Below are positions 8,701-18,278 of a stretch of 61,906 nucleotides of DNA, one piece after another. Both the position numbers and the translations under genes were made by a program. The stretch covers positions 1 through 61,906 of the forward strand of contig NZ_CAKVJB010000013.1 of the NCBI RefSeq assembly GCF_934754935.1, in the 5' to 3' direction. Source of the stretch: an uncultured Holdemanella sp. Lineage in GTDB: Bacteria > Bacillota_I > Bacilli_A > Erysipelotrichales > Erysipelotrichaceae. The notes beneath the pieces are model-generated. The model was not told the DNA's origin and ran no database searches. It saw only the letters and a program-made list of their open reading frames with translations. Position 1 is the stretch's first letter; every line of letters begins with the position of its first letter.

Positions 8701-11700
8701 GGTTCATTGGATATGTACCAGCTTCAGTTCCTTCAGCTCTAGCATAACCTTTAAATCCAATATATTCAGCTTTATACAATTTGTTAGAAATATCAGTAAT
8801 CACAAAGCCTTCTACTGAATGGCTATTTCCATCATAAGTTGCAGTATCTTTGTTACCTTTGATTGTTACAACGACTTCGTTTTCGAATGCTGTTACTTTT
8901 AATGTTCCTTCAAATGTTTCGATATCATAGTTTCCAGCTAATGTTCCTTCATTCAATGTATAAGTGAATGTATTGTTGCTAGCACCCTTTTCAATCTGCA
9001 TACCAGTTACGTTGTATGTTGCGCCTTCCTTCTTAGCGAATTTGTCGCCTCCAACTGTTACTGTATCATTTGTTAAAGCACTACCATCATAAACCTTTTC
9101 ATCATCAGCACTTGTCAATGTTACATGACGCTTAGTGATTTCATAAGTTACTTCAAAGCTTCCTTCATAGTTTCCAATACCAGTTACTGTTACTGTTACT
9201 GTTCCAGCATTTACTACATCTTCGCTATAAGATAATTCGTAATCTGTACCTTCTACTAATGTAACTTTTGTCTTAGTATCTTCTACAGTTGGTTTGTTTC
9301 TATGTTCTTCACCATCATACTTAGAACCTTCTGGATCTGTTACTTTAATGCCAGTCTTCTTTTCATCTGGAGTATCTGGTCCATCTGGAACGATTGACTT
9401 AGCTTTTACTGTTAATGTTCCAATTGAATCTTTACCATGAGTATAGTTCTTAGCTTTTGCAGTTCCTTCAAACTTCAATTCATAAGTGTTATCTGAAGTA
9501 CCAACATTTGTTTGACTACCAGTAATTGTAAATCCTACTGTTTCGCCTTTTACCAAGTTGTTTACTGTTCCACCAGCTGTTAATGCAGTTCCATCATAAA
9601 CCTTAGAATCCGTATTTGTTGTTACTGTATATTCTCTTGGTAGGATCTTGTATGTCTTAGTAAATTCACCAGTATAGTTTCCAATACCTTTAATAGTGAT
9701 TGTTACTGTTCCAACATTGATTAGATCTCCACTGTAAGTTAATGTGTAATCTGTATTTTCAACTAATGTTGTATTTAACTTAGAATCAGCTACTGTTAAT
9801 CCATTGATATGTTCATTTCCATCATAGATTGAATCTTCTGGATCTGTTACTGTAATACCAGTCTTTTCATCATCTGGATTAATTGACTTAGGAGTAATTG
9901 TCAATGAGCCATCATTTACGATAAATGTTACTTGAGTATAGTTATCATTTGTGTTCGTAAATTGATCTGCATTTAATCCCATTGAATATGTACCAGCTTC
10001 AGTACCTTTAGCTTCTGCAGTTCCATTGAATGTGAAATCATCTGTTGTATACTTACTTCCTTCAGTGATTGTTACATCATATCCACTTACTGCCTTTTCA
10101 TTTCCATCATATTCAACTAAATCTGAATGACCAGTAATTGTTACGACTACTTCACCATCTTCAGCAGTGACTTTTAATTCACCAAACTTAACTTCAATGT
10201 TGTAGTTAGAAGCTTTTGTATTTGACTTCAATTCATATGTGAATGTGTTCTCACTTGTACCAACTTTTGTTCTAGATCCAGTAACATTATAAGTTGCACC
10301 TTCATTCTTAGCGAATCCATCACCACTTACTGTTACTTCATCTTTTGTCAATGCAGTCTTGTCATAAACCTTAGAAGCAGATCCACTTGTCAACGTTACA
10401 TTACGCTTAGTAATTTGGTAAGTTACTTCAAAGCTTCCTTCATAGTTTCCAATACCTGTTACTGTTACGGTTACTGTTCCAGCATTGATTACATCTTTAC
10501 TATAAGATAATTCGTAATCTGTGCCTTCTACTAATGTTTTACCAGTCTTAGTATCTGTAACTGTTGGTTTATTTCTATGTTCTTCACCATCATACTTAGA
10601 ACCTTCTGGATCGGTTACTGTAATACCAGTCTTCTTTTCATCTGGAGTATCTGGTCCATCTGGAACGATTGACTTAGGATTGATTGTTAATGATCCATCT
10701 TCAACTATGAATTCAACATCTGTGAAGTTTTGACTAATGTTACTGAATTGTTGTGCAGTAAGGTTCATCTGATATGTACCAGCTTCAGTTCCTTCAGCCT
10801 TAGCTTCACCTGTAAATCCAACATAGTCTTTTTTATACAATTCGTTAGAAATATTTGTTACTTCATAACCTTCTACTGAATGGCTATTTCCATCATAAGT
10901 TGCAGTATCTTCATGACCTTTGATTGTTACTGTTACCTTATCTGTAAATGGAGTAACTTTTAATTCACCAAACTTAACTTCAATGTTGTAGTTAGAAGCT
11001 TTTGTATTTGACTTCAATTCATATGTGAATGTGTTGTCACTTGAACCAACCTCTGTCTGATTTCCAGTTACGTTATATGTTGCGTCTTCCTTCTTAGCGA
11101 ATTTGTCGCCTCCAACTGTTACTGTATCATTTGTTAAAGCACTACCATCATAAACCTTTTCATCATCAGCACTTGTCAATGTTACATGACGCTTAGTGAT
11201 TTCATAAGTTACTTCAAAGCTTCCTTCATAGTTTCCAATACCAGTTACTGTTACTGTTACTGTTCCAGCATTTACTACATCTTCGCTATAAGATAATTCG
11301 TAATCTGTACCTTCTACTAATGTAACTTTTGTCTTAGTATCTTCTACAGTTGGTTTGTTTCTATGTTCTTCACCATCATACTTAGAACCTTCTGGATCTG
11401 TTACTTTAATGCCAGTCTTCTTTTCATCTGGAGTATCTGGTCCATCTGGAACGATTGACTTAGCTTTTACTGTTAATGTTCCAATTGAATCTTTACCATG
11501 AGTATAGTTCTTAGCTTTTGCAGTTCCTTCAAACTTCAATTCATAAGTGTTATCTGAAGTACCAACATTTGTTTGACTACCAGTAATTGTAAATCCTACT
11601 GTTTCGCCTTTTACCAAGTTGTTTACTGTTCCACCAGCTGTTAATGCAGTTCCATCATAAACCTTAGAATCCGTATTTGTTGTTACTGTATATTCTCTTG

Positions 11701-14700
11701 GTAGGATCTTGTATGTCTTAGTAAATTCACCAGTATAGTTTCCAATACCTTTAATAGTGATTGTTACTGTTCCAACATTGATTAGATCTCCACTATAAGT
11801 TAATGTGTAATCTGTATTTTCAACTAATGTTGTATTTAACTTAGAATCAGTTACTGTTAATCCATTGATATGTTCATTTCCATCATAAGTTGAATCTTCT
11901 GGATCTGTTACTTTAATACCAGTCTTTTCATCATCTGGATTAATTGACTTAGGAGTAATTGTCAATGAGCCATCATTTACTACAAATCTTACTTTTTCAT
12001 AGTTTGCATTTGTGTTCGTAAATTGTTCAGCCACAAGGTTCATATAATATGTACCAGCTGCAGTACCTTTAGCTTCTGCAGTTCCACTGAATGTGAAATC
12101 ATCTGTTGTATATGTACTTCCTTCAGTGATTGTTACATCATATCCACTTACTGCCTTTTCATTTCCGTCATATTCAACTGAATCTGAATGACCAGTAATT
12201 GTTACGACTACTTCACCATCTTCAGCAGTGACTATCAATTTACCTTCTGCTTTTGTAATGTTGTAGTTAGAAGCTGTTGTGTTTGACTTCAATTCATATG
12301 TGAATGTGTTCTTACTTTCACCAACCTCTGTCTGACTTCCAGTTACTTTATAAGTTGCACCTTCATTCTTAGCGAATCCATCACCACTTACCGTTACTTC
12401 ACCATTTGTCAAAGCTTCCTTGTTATAAACTCTAGAAGCAGATCCACTTGTCAATGTTACATCACGTTTAAGGATTTGATAATTTGTAGTTGTTTTACCA
12501 CTATAGTTTCCAATACCTTTAATAGTTACTGTTACTGTTCCAGCATTTGTTACATCATCACTATAAGCTAATGTGTAATCTGTACCTTCTACTAATGTTT
12601 TACCAGTCTTAGTATCTGTAACTGTTGGTTTATTCTTGTGTTCTTCACCATTATACTTAGAATCTTCTGGCTTTGTTACTGTAATACGATTTTGATCATC
12701 AATAGACTTACGATTGATTATTAATGATCCATCTTCGACTACAAATGTTACCTTCTTAAAGTTACTATTTTTGTTACTAAATAGATCTTTAGTAAGGTGC
12801 ATCTGATATGTACCAGCTTCAGTACCTTCAGCCTTAGCTTCACCTGTAAACTGAACATCATCCTTAGTATACAATTTGTTAGAAATATCCGTGATTTCAT
12901 AACCTTCTACTGAATGTGGGTTTCCATCATAAGTTACACTATCTTCATGACCTTTGATTGTTACTGTTACTTCAGCATTAACTTCAGTAATACTCAATTT
13001 ACCTTCATTCTTAGTAATTGAATAGTTACTTTCTTTAAAGTTTTCACCTTCAGTAATAACGATTGTATTTGTTACTTTACCTTCACTTACATATGTAACG
13101 GATCCAGTAGCCTTAACTTCAGTTACTTCACCATCAACAAAGTTTCCTTCAATTTTAACATTTGGTCTAGTTAATGGAGTACCATCATAATCCTTTGAAT
13201 CTGTTTGACTAGTTAATGTTACTGCACGAGGACTAATAACAAGTTGTCCATCTTCTGCAATTTCAAATTTAACATTTGAGAAGTTTGCATTGTTGTTAAC
13301 AAACTGAGTTGCATCCAAATTCATTGGATATTTTGCAGCATCTTTACCAGTAGCCATTGCTTGACCATTTAATGTAAAGTCTGTTGATGTATAAAGTGTA
13401 TTACTAATAGATTCTACTGTATATCCACCTACACTTTGTACTGTTCCATTATAAGGAGTTGTTTTACTATTACCCTTAATTGTTACTGTTACTTCATCCG
13501 TAACTGGAGTAATACTCAATGTACCTTCATTCTTAGTAATTGAATAGTTATTTGGATTGAACTTATCTGATGTTTTATAAGTAATTGTATTTGTTACTTC
13601 ACCTTCACTAACATTTGTGACAGATCCAGTTGCCTTAACTTCTTTTACTTCATCTTTAACAAATCCACCAGTAATAGTTACATCAGGTCTAGTTAATGGA
13701 GTTCCATCATAATCCTTAGAATCTGTTTGACTCGTTAATGTTACTTTACGCTTAGAAATTGTTAGTTTTCCATTAATCTTATTTACGATTACTTTATCCG
13801 TTACATCAACACCGCCTTTAGTAACTTTTGCTGTACCAGTAATTTCAGTATTATAAGTACCAAAATCTTTACCTTTAGCTTCTGCTGTTAAACCAGTTAC
13901 TTCATATCCAGCAGTAACATCTTTAATTCCTTCAACCTTCTGTACTTCACCATTATATTGAAGTGTATTACTATTTGCGGTAACTTTAATCACAGTTTTC
14001 TTTACCCAAGTCGCATATAAATCATTACTTGAATCTGCATTCACTCTGACTTTTTCACCAACTGCATATTTAGCATTACCCTTTTGAGCATCTTCCATTG
14101 ATGTTGCCCAACCAGCAAAGTAGTAATCTTCACCTGGAGCTGAATAATGTAAATTAGATGTACTTTCTAAAGCAACTTCAACGTTATTCAAAATCGCAAC
14201 GCTCTGATCTTCACCATTACCATTACCAGGATGATAAGTTAAGATTGCTGAAGTTTCTGAATCACCAAATACAGCTGTTAAAGTAATCACATTCTTGTCA
14301 TCTGCCAAATCTTTATTTACTTCAAAGTTTTGACCAGGTTGATATACATTACCATCTAATTGCCAACCTAAGAATTTCTTACCTTCTTTTGTCACACCAT
14401 TAGCAACTGTAGCTTTAGCACCACCCGCATAAACATTGTTATCTTTTGGAGCCTCTACACCATCTGCTACATACTTAACTTTAAGCTCACCATTGTATAA
14501 CCACTTACCAATAACGTTAGTATCTTTCAAAATAGCATCATTCGCATTGAATGCTACATTTGTCATATGACCATTTTCATCTGCTACATACCAACCTGCA
14601 AATGAATAACCTTCAATTGCAGAAGCACTTGGCAATACTGTACTTGCGATTGTACCAGCTGCAACTTTTTTAGTACCCTTAACTACATCCCCTTCAGGAT

Positions 14701-17191
14701 TGTTCAAGTTATATGTTAAGCTAATCTTCTTAGCTGTCCATTTTGCGTATAATGTAACATTCTGTGCTGGCATTGTCTTTCCATTAAAGACATATTTTTC
14801 ACCTTCACAAAGTTCATTATCGTACCAACCATCAAATTCATAATAATCTGGTAGTGAACTTGGTCTTGCAGGAGTATAGTTTTCATTTGAAATACTTTGC
14901 TCATATTTCTTAGAAACTGTCTTGTCTTGTTTACCATTGTTAATAAACCTTAAGCTATATGAATTACGAGTATAATAGAACTTAGAATTATTGTACTCGC
15001 CATCTACACCAGGATTTCCATGAGAATATGTAAATCCTGTAATCGCATAACAATCCTCTTTACCAATAGTTAGATAATAACTACTAGACTTAATCACATC
15101 TGTATGATGCAATTCATAATTCGTATCTTCTATATTTCTCACGTAATAATATGCTTTATGAGTGTAATAACCACTTGTACTCCATAATGTAGAGTCTTTC
15201 ATTGGCATTGAGCTCGTAAAAGCTAGATACCTACTACTTGAAATCTGCCAGTTACCATTTCCATCATATGTAGGCCATTCTTCTTTTGAAATACTTTGAC
15301 CCCATTTTTTAGTGATAGTTGTATAATCTTTTCTTGAATTACTTCTTTCTTTAAAATGCATTGTATACATTTTTCTCTTGTAGTATACATTTACAATTGT
15401 TGAACCATCACCCTTGATTGTTTTTTGTTCAATTGTAGTTGCAGTAAAGACTTTATCACTCGTATCTTCACCATGAATGTTCTTACCCTTTATCGTATAG
15501 GACTTTGCTGCAGCTGTTGTTGTTGCACCAGTCAAACCCTGTAATTCTTGAGATTCATGGAATGAGTATTCATCATTATCTGCATTTTCCCACCAGTGAA
15601 TAACTGTGTAACTAACTTTTGCTGCTTTCCAATGAGCTGTTAAAGTCATTGGAGAAGTAACTGTTGCACCATTCTCTACTTTAGTTAAACCATTGTACCA
15701 ACCATCAAATGAATAACCTGGCTTTGTAGGAGTTGTAGATTTATCTAGGACTAGATTGTCACCGTGTAATACGAATTGAGAATCAACAATAGATCCACCA
15801 TCTGAATTAAATGAAACCCAATAACCTTCTTTAATAATTGCGTATACATTTACAGAAGTTTGATCTGCTGGAACTGAAATCTTATCTGCAATATTTGTAG
15901 TTCCATTTGCTTCAGCTGCCCAACCAACTAATTTATGAGTTGAATCTACTTCATAAGATACAGCTGTAAAATTATGTGCTTTATGATCTCCAACTTTTTC
16001 TGTACGCATAATTTGTGATCCATCTGGATTTAAGAAGTATACATATAATGCTGCTTCATATCTAGCTGTAATTGTACGTGTTGTAGTTTCAGTAATTTCT
16101 GCTTGTTTACCAAAACCTGTAAATGAATTACCAGCTTCATCAACCCAACCTACAAATGCTTGTCCAATCATATCTGGAGCTGTAGGAGCAATTAATGTAT
16201 CCCCAGACTTAACAATCTGTGTACTTACTTTTGTGCCATTCGCAACAAAGTTGAATGTTGTTAATGGGACTTGATTTTCATTCGTAATAACATAAATTGA
16301 GAAGTGATCTGCATCAAAGCTCTGTGCATTTGTAGCTACTTCAGTTACTGTACTTGCATCATTAGTAACATGGTAAACATTTGTTTCTTGAGCTGTAGTT
16401 GCTACATTTTCAAAACTGATATTAACAAATCCATTTGGTTGAATTTCAACACCATCTTTACTTTGAATCGTAACATCTAATGCCACAGCTGATTCAACTT
16501 CCATATTCTTTTCAGAAACTGTTTCTTCAACTGCATTTAAGATAGCCTTTCTTGTGATACGTTTTACAACAAGTTTAGAATCTCTTGGTAAAACACCCTC
16601 AGCTGCTGTCGCATGAACAACTACATCACCAGCCATCTCACTTTGATCAAACGCCGGATACTCAACTAATTCCTCTTTGACTTCCGGGTCTGCCTCAGCA
16701 TCGTCTTCATTCTTTTCTTCCGTCTTAGCAGGTTCAGTTGTTTGATTCTCTGTTTCAGTAATCACTTTCTTATAAACAAATTGAACACTCGCAAGATCTG
16801 AAGTCACACTTAGACTTGCCTGATCAGCACTCACTGTTTGCGAATTATTGACAATTACATCTTTTAATGTATAACCATCAAAATTCAACATAACACTACT
16901 ATCTGTATTTAAGCCGTAATTTAAATCAAAATCACGATATGTAGCTGCCTGTAAAATTGTTCCATCTTCAGCCACATAGCTTAACTCTACAGATTTCGTT
17001 TCTGGCACTGCATCCTCATTTGCAACCTCTTCTTGTACTTCACTATTATTTTCTACAGTCGTAGTTTGTTCCTGTTGTGGTTCAACAGGCTCTTCTTCTG
17101 CATTTACATAGTAAGAGTTTGCTAGTCCAAACTGGATTGCCATCGCAAATGATAATACAATTGCTGCCGCTCTCTTCAAGTTTTTCAACAT
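5750..17191 (-). CDS. giant secreted MBG/InlB-repeat surface protein, membrane-anchored
   Basis: A 3813-residue exported protein. Residues 1-31 form a signal peptide (basic start, hydrophobic core, cleavage likely near NAEEE). About 60-300 are acidic or unassigned. About 310-1055 hold InlB_B/Listeria-Bacteroides repeats (FDGWYNG, FAGWYV, AHWKA, ATWVK). About 1060-3630 hold roughly 30 MBG-like beta modules of 80-90 residues with the recurring YDGxxH/YDGTALT motif, in three alternating types. The C-terminus has a Pro/Glu spacer, then one membrane segment near 3690, an acidic Asp/Glu/Lys stretch, and two more segments. There is no LPXTG sorting signal. AAAGGAGGG precedes the ATG. Role inferred: adhesion or cell-surface scaffold. 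Modules 9-16 and 17-24 are near copies. Confidence 0.9.
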   Translation of the reverse strand: MLKNLKRAAAIVLSFAMAIQFGLANSYYVNAEEEPVEPQQEQTTTVENNSEVQEEVANEDAVPETKSVELSYVAEDGTILQAATYRDFDLNYGLNTDSSVMLNFDGYTLKDVIVNNSQTVSADQASLSVTSDLASVQFVYKKVITETENQTTEPAKTEEKNEDDAEADPEVKEELVEYPAFDQSEMAGDVVVHATAAEGVLPRDSKLVVKRITRKAILNAVEETVSEKNMEVESAVALDVTIQSKDGVEIQPNGFVNISFENVATTAQETNVYHVTNDASTVTEVATNAQSFDADHFSIYVITNENQVPLTTFNFVANGTKVSTQIVKSGDTLIAPTAPDMIGQAFVGWVDEAGNSFTGFGKQAEITETTTRTITARYEAALYVYFLNPDGSQIMRTEKVGDHKAHNFTAVSYEVDSTHKLVGWAAEANGTTNIADKISVPADQTSVNVYAIIKEGYWVSFNSDGGSIVDSQFVLHGDNLVLDKSTTPTKPGYSFDGWYNGLTKVENGATVTSPMTLTAHWKAAKVSYTVIHWWENADNDEYSFHESQELQGLTGATTTAAAKSYTIKGKNIHGEDTSDKVFTATTIEQKTIKGDGSTIVNVYYKRKMYTMHFKERSNSRKDYTTITKKWGQSISKEEWPTYDGNGNWQISSSRYLAFTSSMPMKDSTLWSTSGYYTHKAYYYVRNIEDTNYELHHTDVIKSSSYYLTIGKEDCYAITGFTYSHGNPGVDGEYNNSKFYYTRNSYSLRFINNGKQDKTVSKKYEQSISNENYTPARPSSLPDYYEFDGWYDNELCEGEKYVFNGKTMPAQNVTLYAKWTAKKISLTYNLNNPEGDVVKGTKKVAAGTIASTVLPSASAIEGYSFAGWYVADENGHMTNVAFNANDAILKDTNVIGKWLYNGELKVKYVADGVEAPKDNNVYAGGAKATVANGVTKEGKKFLGWQLDGNVYQPGQNFEVNKDLADDKNVITLTAVFGDSETSAILTYHPGNGNGEDQSVAILNNVEVALESTSNLHYSAPGEDYYFAGWATSMEDAQKGNAKYAVGEKVRVNADSSNDLYATWVKKTVIKVTANSNTLQYNGEVQKVEGIKDVTAGYEVTGLTAEAKGKDFGTYNTEITGTAKVTKGGVDVTDKVIVNKINGKLTISKRKVTLTSQTDSKDYDGTPLTRPDVTITGGFVKDEVKEVKATGSVTNVSEGEVTNTITYKTSDKFNPNNYSITKNEGTLSITPVTDEVTVTIKGNSKTTPYNGTVQSVGGYTVESISNTLYTSTDFTLNGQAMATGKDAAKYPMNLDATQFVNNNANFSNVKFEIAEDGQLVISPRAVTLTSQTDSKDYDGTPLTRPNVKIEGNFVDGEVTEVKATGSVTYVSEGKVTNTIVITEGENFKESNYSITKNEGKLSITEVNAEVTVTIKGHEDSVTYDGNPHSVEGYEITDISNKLYTKDDVQFTGEAKAEGTEAGTYQMHLTKDLFSNKNSNFKKVTFVVEDGSLIINRKSIDDQNRITVTKPEDSKYNGEEHKNKPTVTDTKTGKTLVEGTDYTLAYSDDVTNAGTVTVTIKGIGNYSGKTTTNYQILKRDVTLTSGSASRVYNKEALTNGEVTVSGDGFAKNEGATYKVTGSQTEVGESKNTFTYELKSNTTASNYNITKAEGKLIVTAEDGEVVVTITGHSDSVEYDGNEKAVSGYDVTITEGSTYTTDDFTFSGTAEAKGTAAGTYYMNLVAEQFTNTNANYEKVRFVVNDGSLTITPKSINPDDEKTGIKVTDPEDSTYDGNEHINGLTVTDSKLNTTLVENTDYTLTYSGDLINVGTVTITIKGIGNYTGEFTKTYKILPREYTVTTNTDSKVYDGTALTAGGTVNNLVKGETVGFTITGSQTNVGTSDNTYELKFEGTAKAKNYTHGKDSIGTLTVKAKSIVPDGPDTPDEKKTGIKVTDPEGSKYDGEEHRNKPTVEDTKTKVTLVEGTDYELSYSEDVVNAGTVTVTVTGIGNYEGSFEVTYEITKRHVTLTSADDEKVYDGSALTNDTVTVGGDKFAKKEDATYNVTGNQTEVGSSDNTFTYELKSNTKASNYNIEVKFGELKVTPFTDKVTVTIKGHEDTATYDGNSHSVEGYEVTNISNELYKKDYVGFTGEAKAEGTEAGTYQMNLTAQQFSNISQNFTDVEFIVEDGSLTINPKSIVPDGPDTPDEKKTGITVTDPEGSKYDGEEHRNKPTVTDTKTGKTLVEGTDYELSYSKDVINAGTVTVTVTGIGNYEGSFEVTYQITKRNVTLTSGSASKVYDKTALTKDEVTVSGDGFAKNEGATYNVTGSRTKVGTSENTFTYELKSNTKASNYNIEVKFGELKVTAEDGEVVVTITGHSDLVEYDGNEKAVSGYDVTITEGSKYTTDDFTFNGTAEAKGTEAGTYSMGLNADQFTNTNDNYTQVTFIVNDGSLTITPKSINPDDEKTGITVTDPEDSIYDGNEHINGLTVADSKLNTTLVENTDYTLTYSGDLINVGTVTITIKGIGNYTGEFTKTYKILPREYTVTTNTDSKVYDGTALTAGGTVNNLVKGETVGFTITGSQTNVGTSDNTYELKFEGTAKAKNYTHGKDSIGTLTVKAKSIVPDGPDTPDEKKTGIKVTDPEGSKYDGEEHRNKPTVEDTKTKVTLVEGTDYELSYSEDVVNAGTVTVTVTGIGNYEGSFEVTYEITKRHVTLTSADDEKVYDGSALTNDTVTVGGDKFAKKEGATYNVTGMQIEKGASNNTFTYTLNEGTLAGNYDIETFEGTLKVTAFENEVVVTIKGNKDTATYDGNSHSVEGFVITDISNKLYKAEYIGFKGYARAEGTEAGTYPMNLTAQQFSNTSASFDKVTFKVEDGSLTIKPKSITPDGPNTPEEKKTGITVTDPEGSKYDGEEHKNKPTVTDTKTGKTLVEGTDYELSYSKDVINAGTVTVTVTGIGNYEGSFEVTYQITKRNVTLTSGSASKVYDKTALTKDEVTVSGDGFAKNEGATYNVTGSRTKVGTSENKFTYELKSNTKASNYNIEVKFGDLIVTAEDGEVVVTITGHSDSVEYDGNEKAVSGYDVTITEGSTYTTDDFTFNGTAEAKGTEAGTYSMGLNADQFTNTNDNYTQVTFIVNDGTLTITPKSITPDGPDTPKEEKTGITVTDPEDSIYDGNEHINGLTVADSKLNTTLVENTDYTLTYSGDLINVGTVTITIKGIGNYTGEFTKTYKILPREYTVTTNTDSKVYDGTALTAGGTVNNLVKGETVGFTITGSQTNVGTSDNTYELNWTGTAKETNYKHGKDSIGKLTVTRQSIVPDPEHPETYKEVTITSPSDEVYDGKEHKWIPTVTDKEGNELVAKTDYEVTYSTTDFTNVTGTITVTITGIGNYTGKATRTYSITPKTYTVTTESDSKVYDGTALTAGGKVSGIVKGETVDLTITGSQTNVGTSDNTYELNWTGSAKESNYKHGKDSIGTLTVKAKSIVPDGPDTPEEEKTGITVSDPSDSKYDGKEHREVLTVQDTKTNEELVAEKDYSVTYSDDLVNAGTVTITIEGIGNYTGSFTKTYEITKRSVTLTSATASKTYDGRALTSTSITVSGDGFVKGEGATYNVTGTQTEVGNSANSFEYKLNENTLASNYDITKVVGTLTITAAPAPVIPAPTPRTPSVPQVITPVETVETVEKEETPKAEEPKTEKVEEEYTPKASPQYYWALINLICAILTVLFGLLLLISKRHKDEDDEEDDDETKEQVTNKDDEDKEQEKKRGTFTRVLAVLIAIVSVVFFLVTEDLSLPWTWTDQWTIWMVVLGLVQIVVFFVGRKWKNVDNDDEDEEAQQA
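7330..11955 (-). repeat. tandem ~2.07-kb super-repeats inside the giant gene
   Basis: Long stretches recur with constant offset. For example the segment starting ACCTTAGAAT lies at 7521, 9600 and 11661, giving steps of 2079 and 2061 bases. The 18-base difference is a six-codon change in one linker (PKSINPDDEKTG against PKSITPDGPDTPKEEKTG). Each unit holds eight MBG modules, about 690 residues. Two full units and a partial third are present, with runs that differ by only a few bases. Confidence 0.9.
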
Positions 17192-17242
17192 ACAAAGCCC
17201 TCCTTTTTGATATGGTTGTAATCCCTTTCATTATCTGATTTT

Positions 17243-17248
17243 AGTATA
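17243..17248 (-). promoter_or_regulatory. possible -10 box of the giant surface protein gene
   Basis: TATACT on the minus strand, 51 bases before the ATG at 17191. The -35 region is poor. This is the best match in the 109 bases between the gene and the upstream terminator. Confidence 0.3.
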
Positions 17249-17300
17249 GGCTCTGTAAGGTTATAGATCGGTTATATAATTTAAAAATCATCTTTTTTCT

Positions 17301-17334
17301 AAAAAAAGATCTATTGCCCTTATGACAATAGATC
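17301..17334 (-). terminator. terminator of the seven-gene dut-glycosyltransferase operon
   Basis: Perfect 9-bp stem GATCTATTG / CAATAGATC with a nine-base loop, then seven Ts on the minus strand, just after the dUTPase-like stop codon. Confidence 0.92.
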
Positions 17335-17341
17335 CATTTCA

Positions 17342-17824
17342 CTATTTTCCTGAACTTCCAAGTTTCCCAGCCATTCTTTCAGACTCCATAGACTGAAGCT
17401 CTTCAAAACTAATTTCTTCACTCTCTAATTGAGGCATACGCAATAATACACCCTGACAAATTGCTTTTTCGTAAGGATAAATGATCGCATCTTCCTTATA
17501 TTCTACATCTTGCTTTTTAATCACAACACGCTTTGTATTCAAGTTTGTCACTGGAGCCATATATTCTCCACGATAACCCGAATCAATCACACCACTTCTT
17601 TGCGCAATTCCCTTTGTTCCTGTAGAACCACGTTCTTTTAAAATCATCACAAACTCAGGATCAAATGCACTCGCAACACCTAATGGAACTAATTTTGTTT
17701 CATGAGGTTCAATTACCATATAATCCTCATCGAAGCATGGATACAAATCATACCCTGCATCTTCATAACGCTTTTGTGGCACCTTAGCATCCGGCTTAAC
17801 CTTTGCCCAATATAATTTATTCAT
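17342..17824 (-). CDS. dUTP diphosphatase-like protein
   Basis: A 160-residue trimeric-dUTPase-fold protein. The five motifs can be traced: DAGYDLYP near residue 20, ERGSTGTKG near 63, GVIDSGYRGE near 77, KAICQGVLL near 120 and the C-terminal RMAGKLGSSG arm. Motif 2 has ERGST where canonical enzymes have PRSSL, so substrate specificity is less certain than fold. The start at 17824 (MNKLYW) is supported by AGAAGGAG; an in-frame ATG eight codons upstream lacks one. It overlaps the preceding glycosylase gene by eight bases. Keeping dUTP low fits with the neighbouring base-excision glycosylase. It is the last gene of the operon. Confidence 0.82.
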   Translation of the reverse strand: MNKLYWAKVKPDAKVPQKRYEDAGYDLYPCFDEDYMVIEPHETKLVPLGVASAFDPEFVMILKERGSTGTKGIAQRSGVIDSGYRGEYMAPVTNLNTKRVVIKKQDVEYKEDAIIYPYEKAICQGVLLRMPQLESEEISFEELQSMESERMAGKLGSSGK

Positions 17825-18278
17825 AAATCTCCTTCTTATATATTTCAATCAATTGTTCTAATGAAAACCTAGCATTTGCACTGGAAGTCGAAGGACAATA
17901 CACCGTTTGAATATTCGGAAAATATTTCTGCATCGTATTATAACTTGTTCTTCCATTACAAATGACCTTTTCAATATTCTTATATCTATTCAACAATTCC
18001 TGTATATCATTTGGCTCTATATCTTTGATTTCACTATCCGCACTCGTCTTTCTTATACACGAATGACAAATATCCCAAAGTGCAATATGTGATGTTTTTA
18101 ATAATTTTATCTTATCGTTCTCTTGATAAATTGCTTCTAAGACTTTCCAAAATCGGTTTGTCTTATTCGCATAATACATCTGTTCTTTTAAACTAATGAC
18201 ACTTGGCATTGAACCCAAAATCAATACTCTAGAATCTTTAAATACAATGGGATCCAATCCAACTATTCGCTTACACAT
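17817..18278 (-). CDS. DNA-deoxyinosine glycosylase (UDG superfamily)
   Basis: A 153-residue enzyme of the hypoxanthine-DNA glycosylase branch of the uracil-DNA glycosylase superfamily. ILGSMPSVISLKEQMYYAN near residue 20 is the active-site strand-loop, NRFWKVLEAI follows, and the C-terminal CPSTSSANAR near 130 is the DNA-intercalation loop. It is expected to excise deaminated adenine (hypoxanthine). It overlaps rimO by 16 bases upstream and the dUTPase-like gene by eight bases downstream, so translation is coupled. Confidence 0.85.
   Translation of the reverse strand: MCKRIVGLDPIVFKDSRVLILGSMPSVISLKEQMYYANKTNRFWKVLEAIYQENDKIKLLKTSHIALWDICHSCIRKTSADSEIKDIEPNDIQELLNRYKNIEKVICNGRTSYNTMQKYFPNIQTVYCPSTSSANARFSLEQLIEIYKKEIYE

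Noticed and set aside
10521..10733. Plus-strand open frame inside the giant gene
   Set aside because: It is antisense to repetitive MBG coding sequence, has no ribosome binding site, and its composition follows the repeat. Similar shadows occur throughout.
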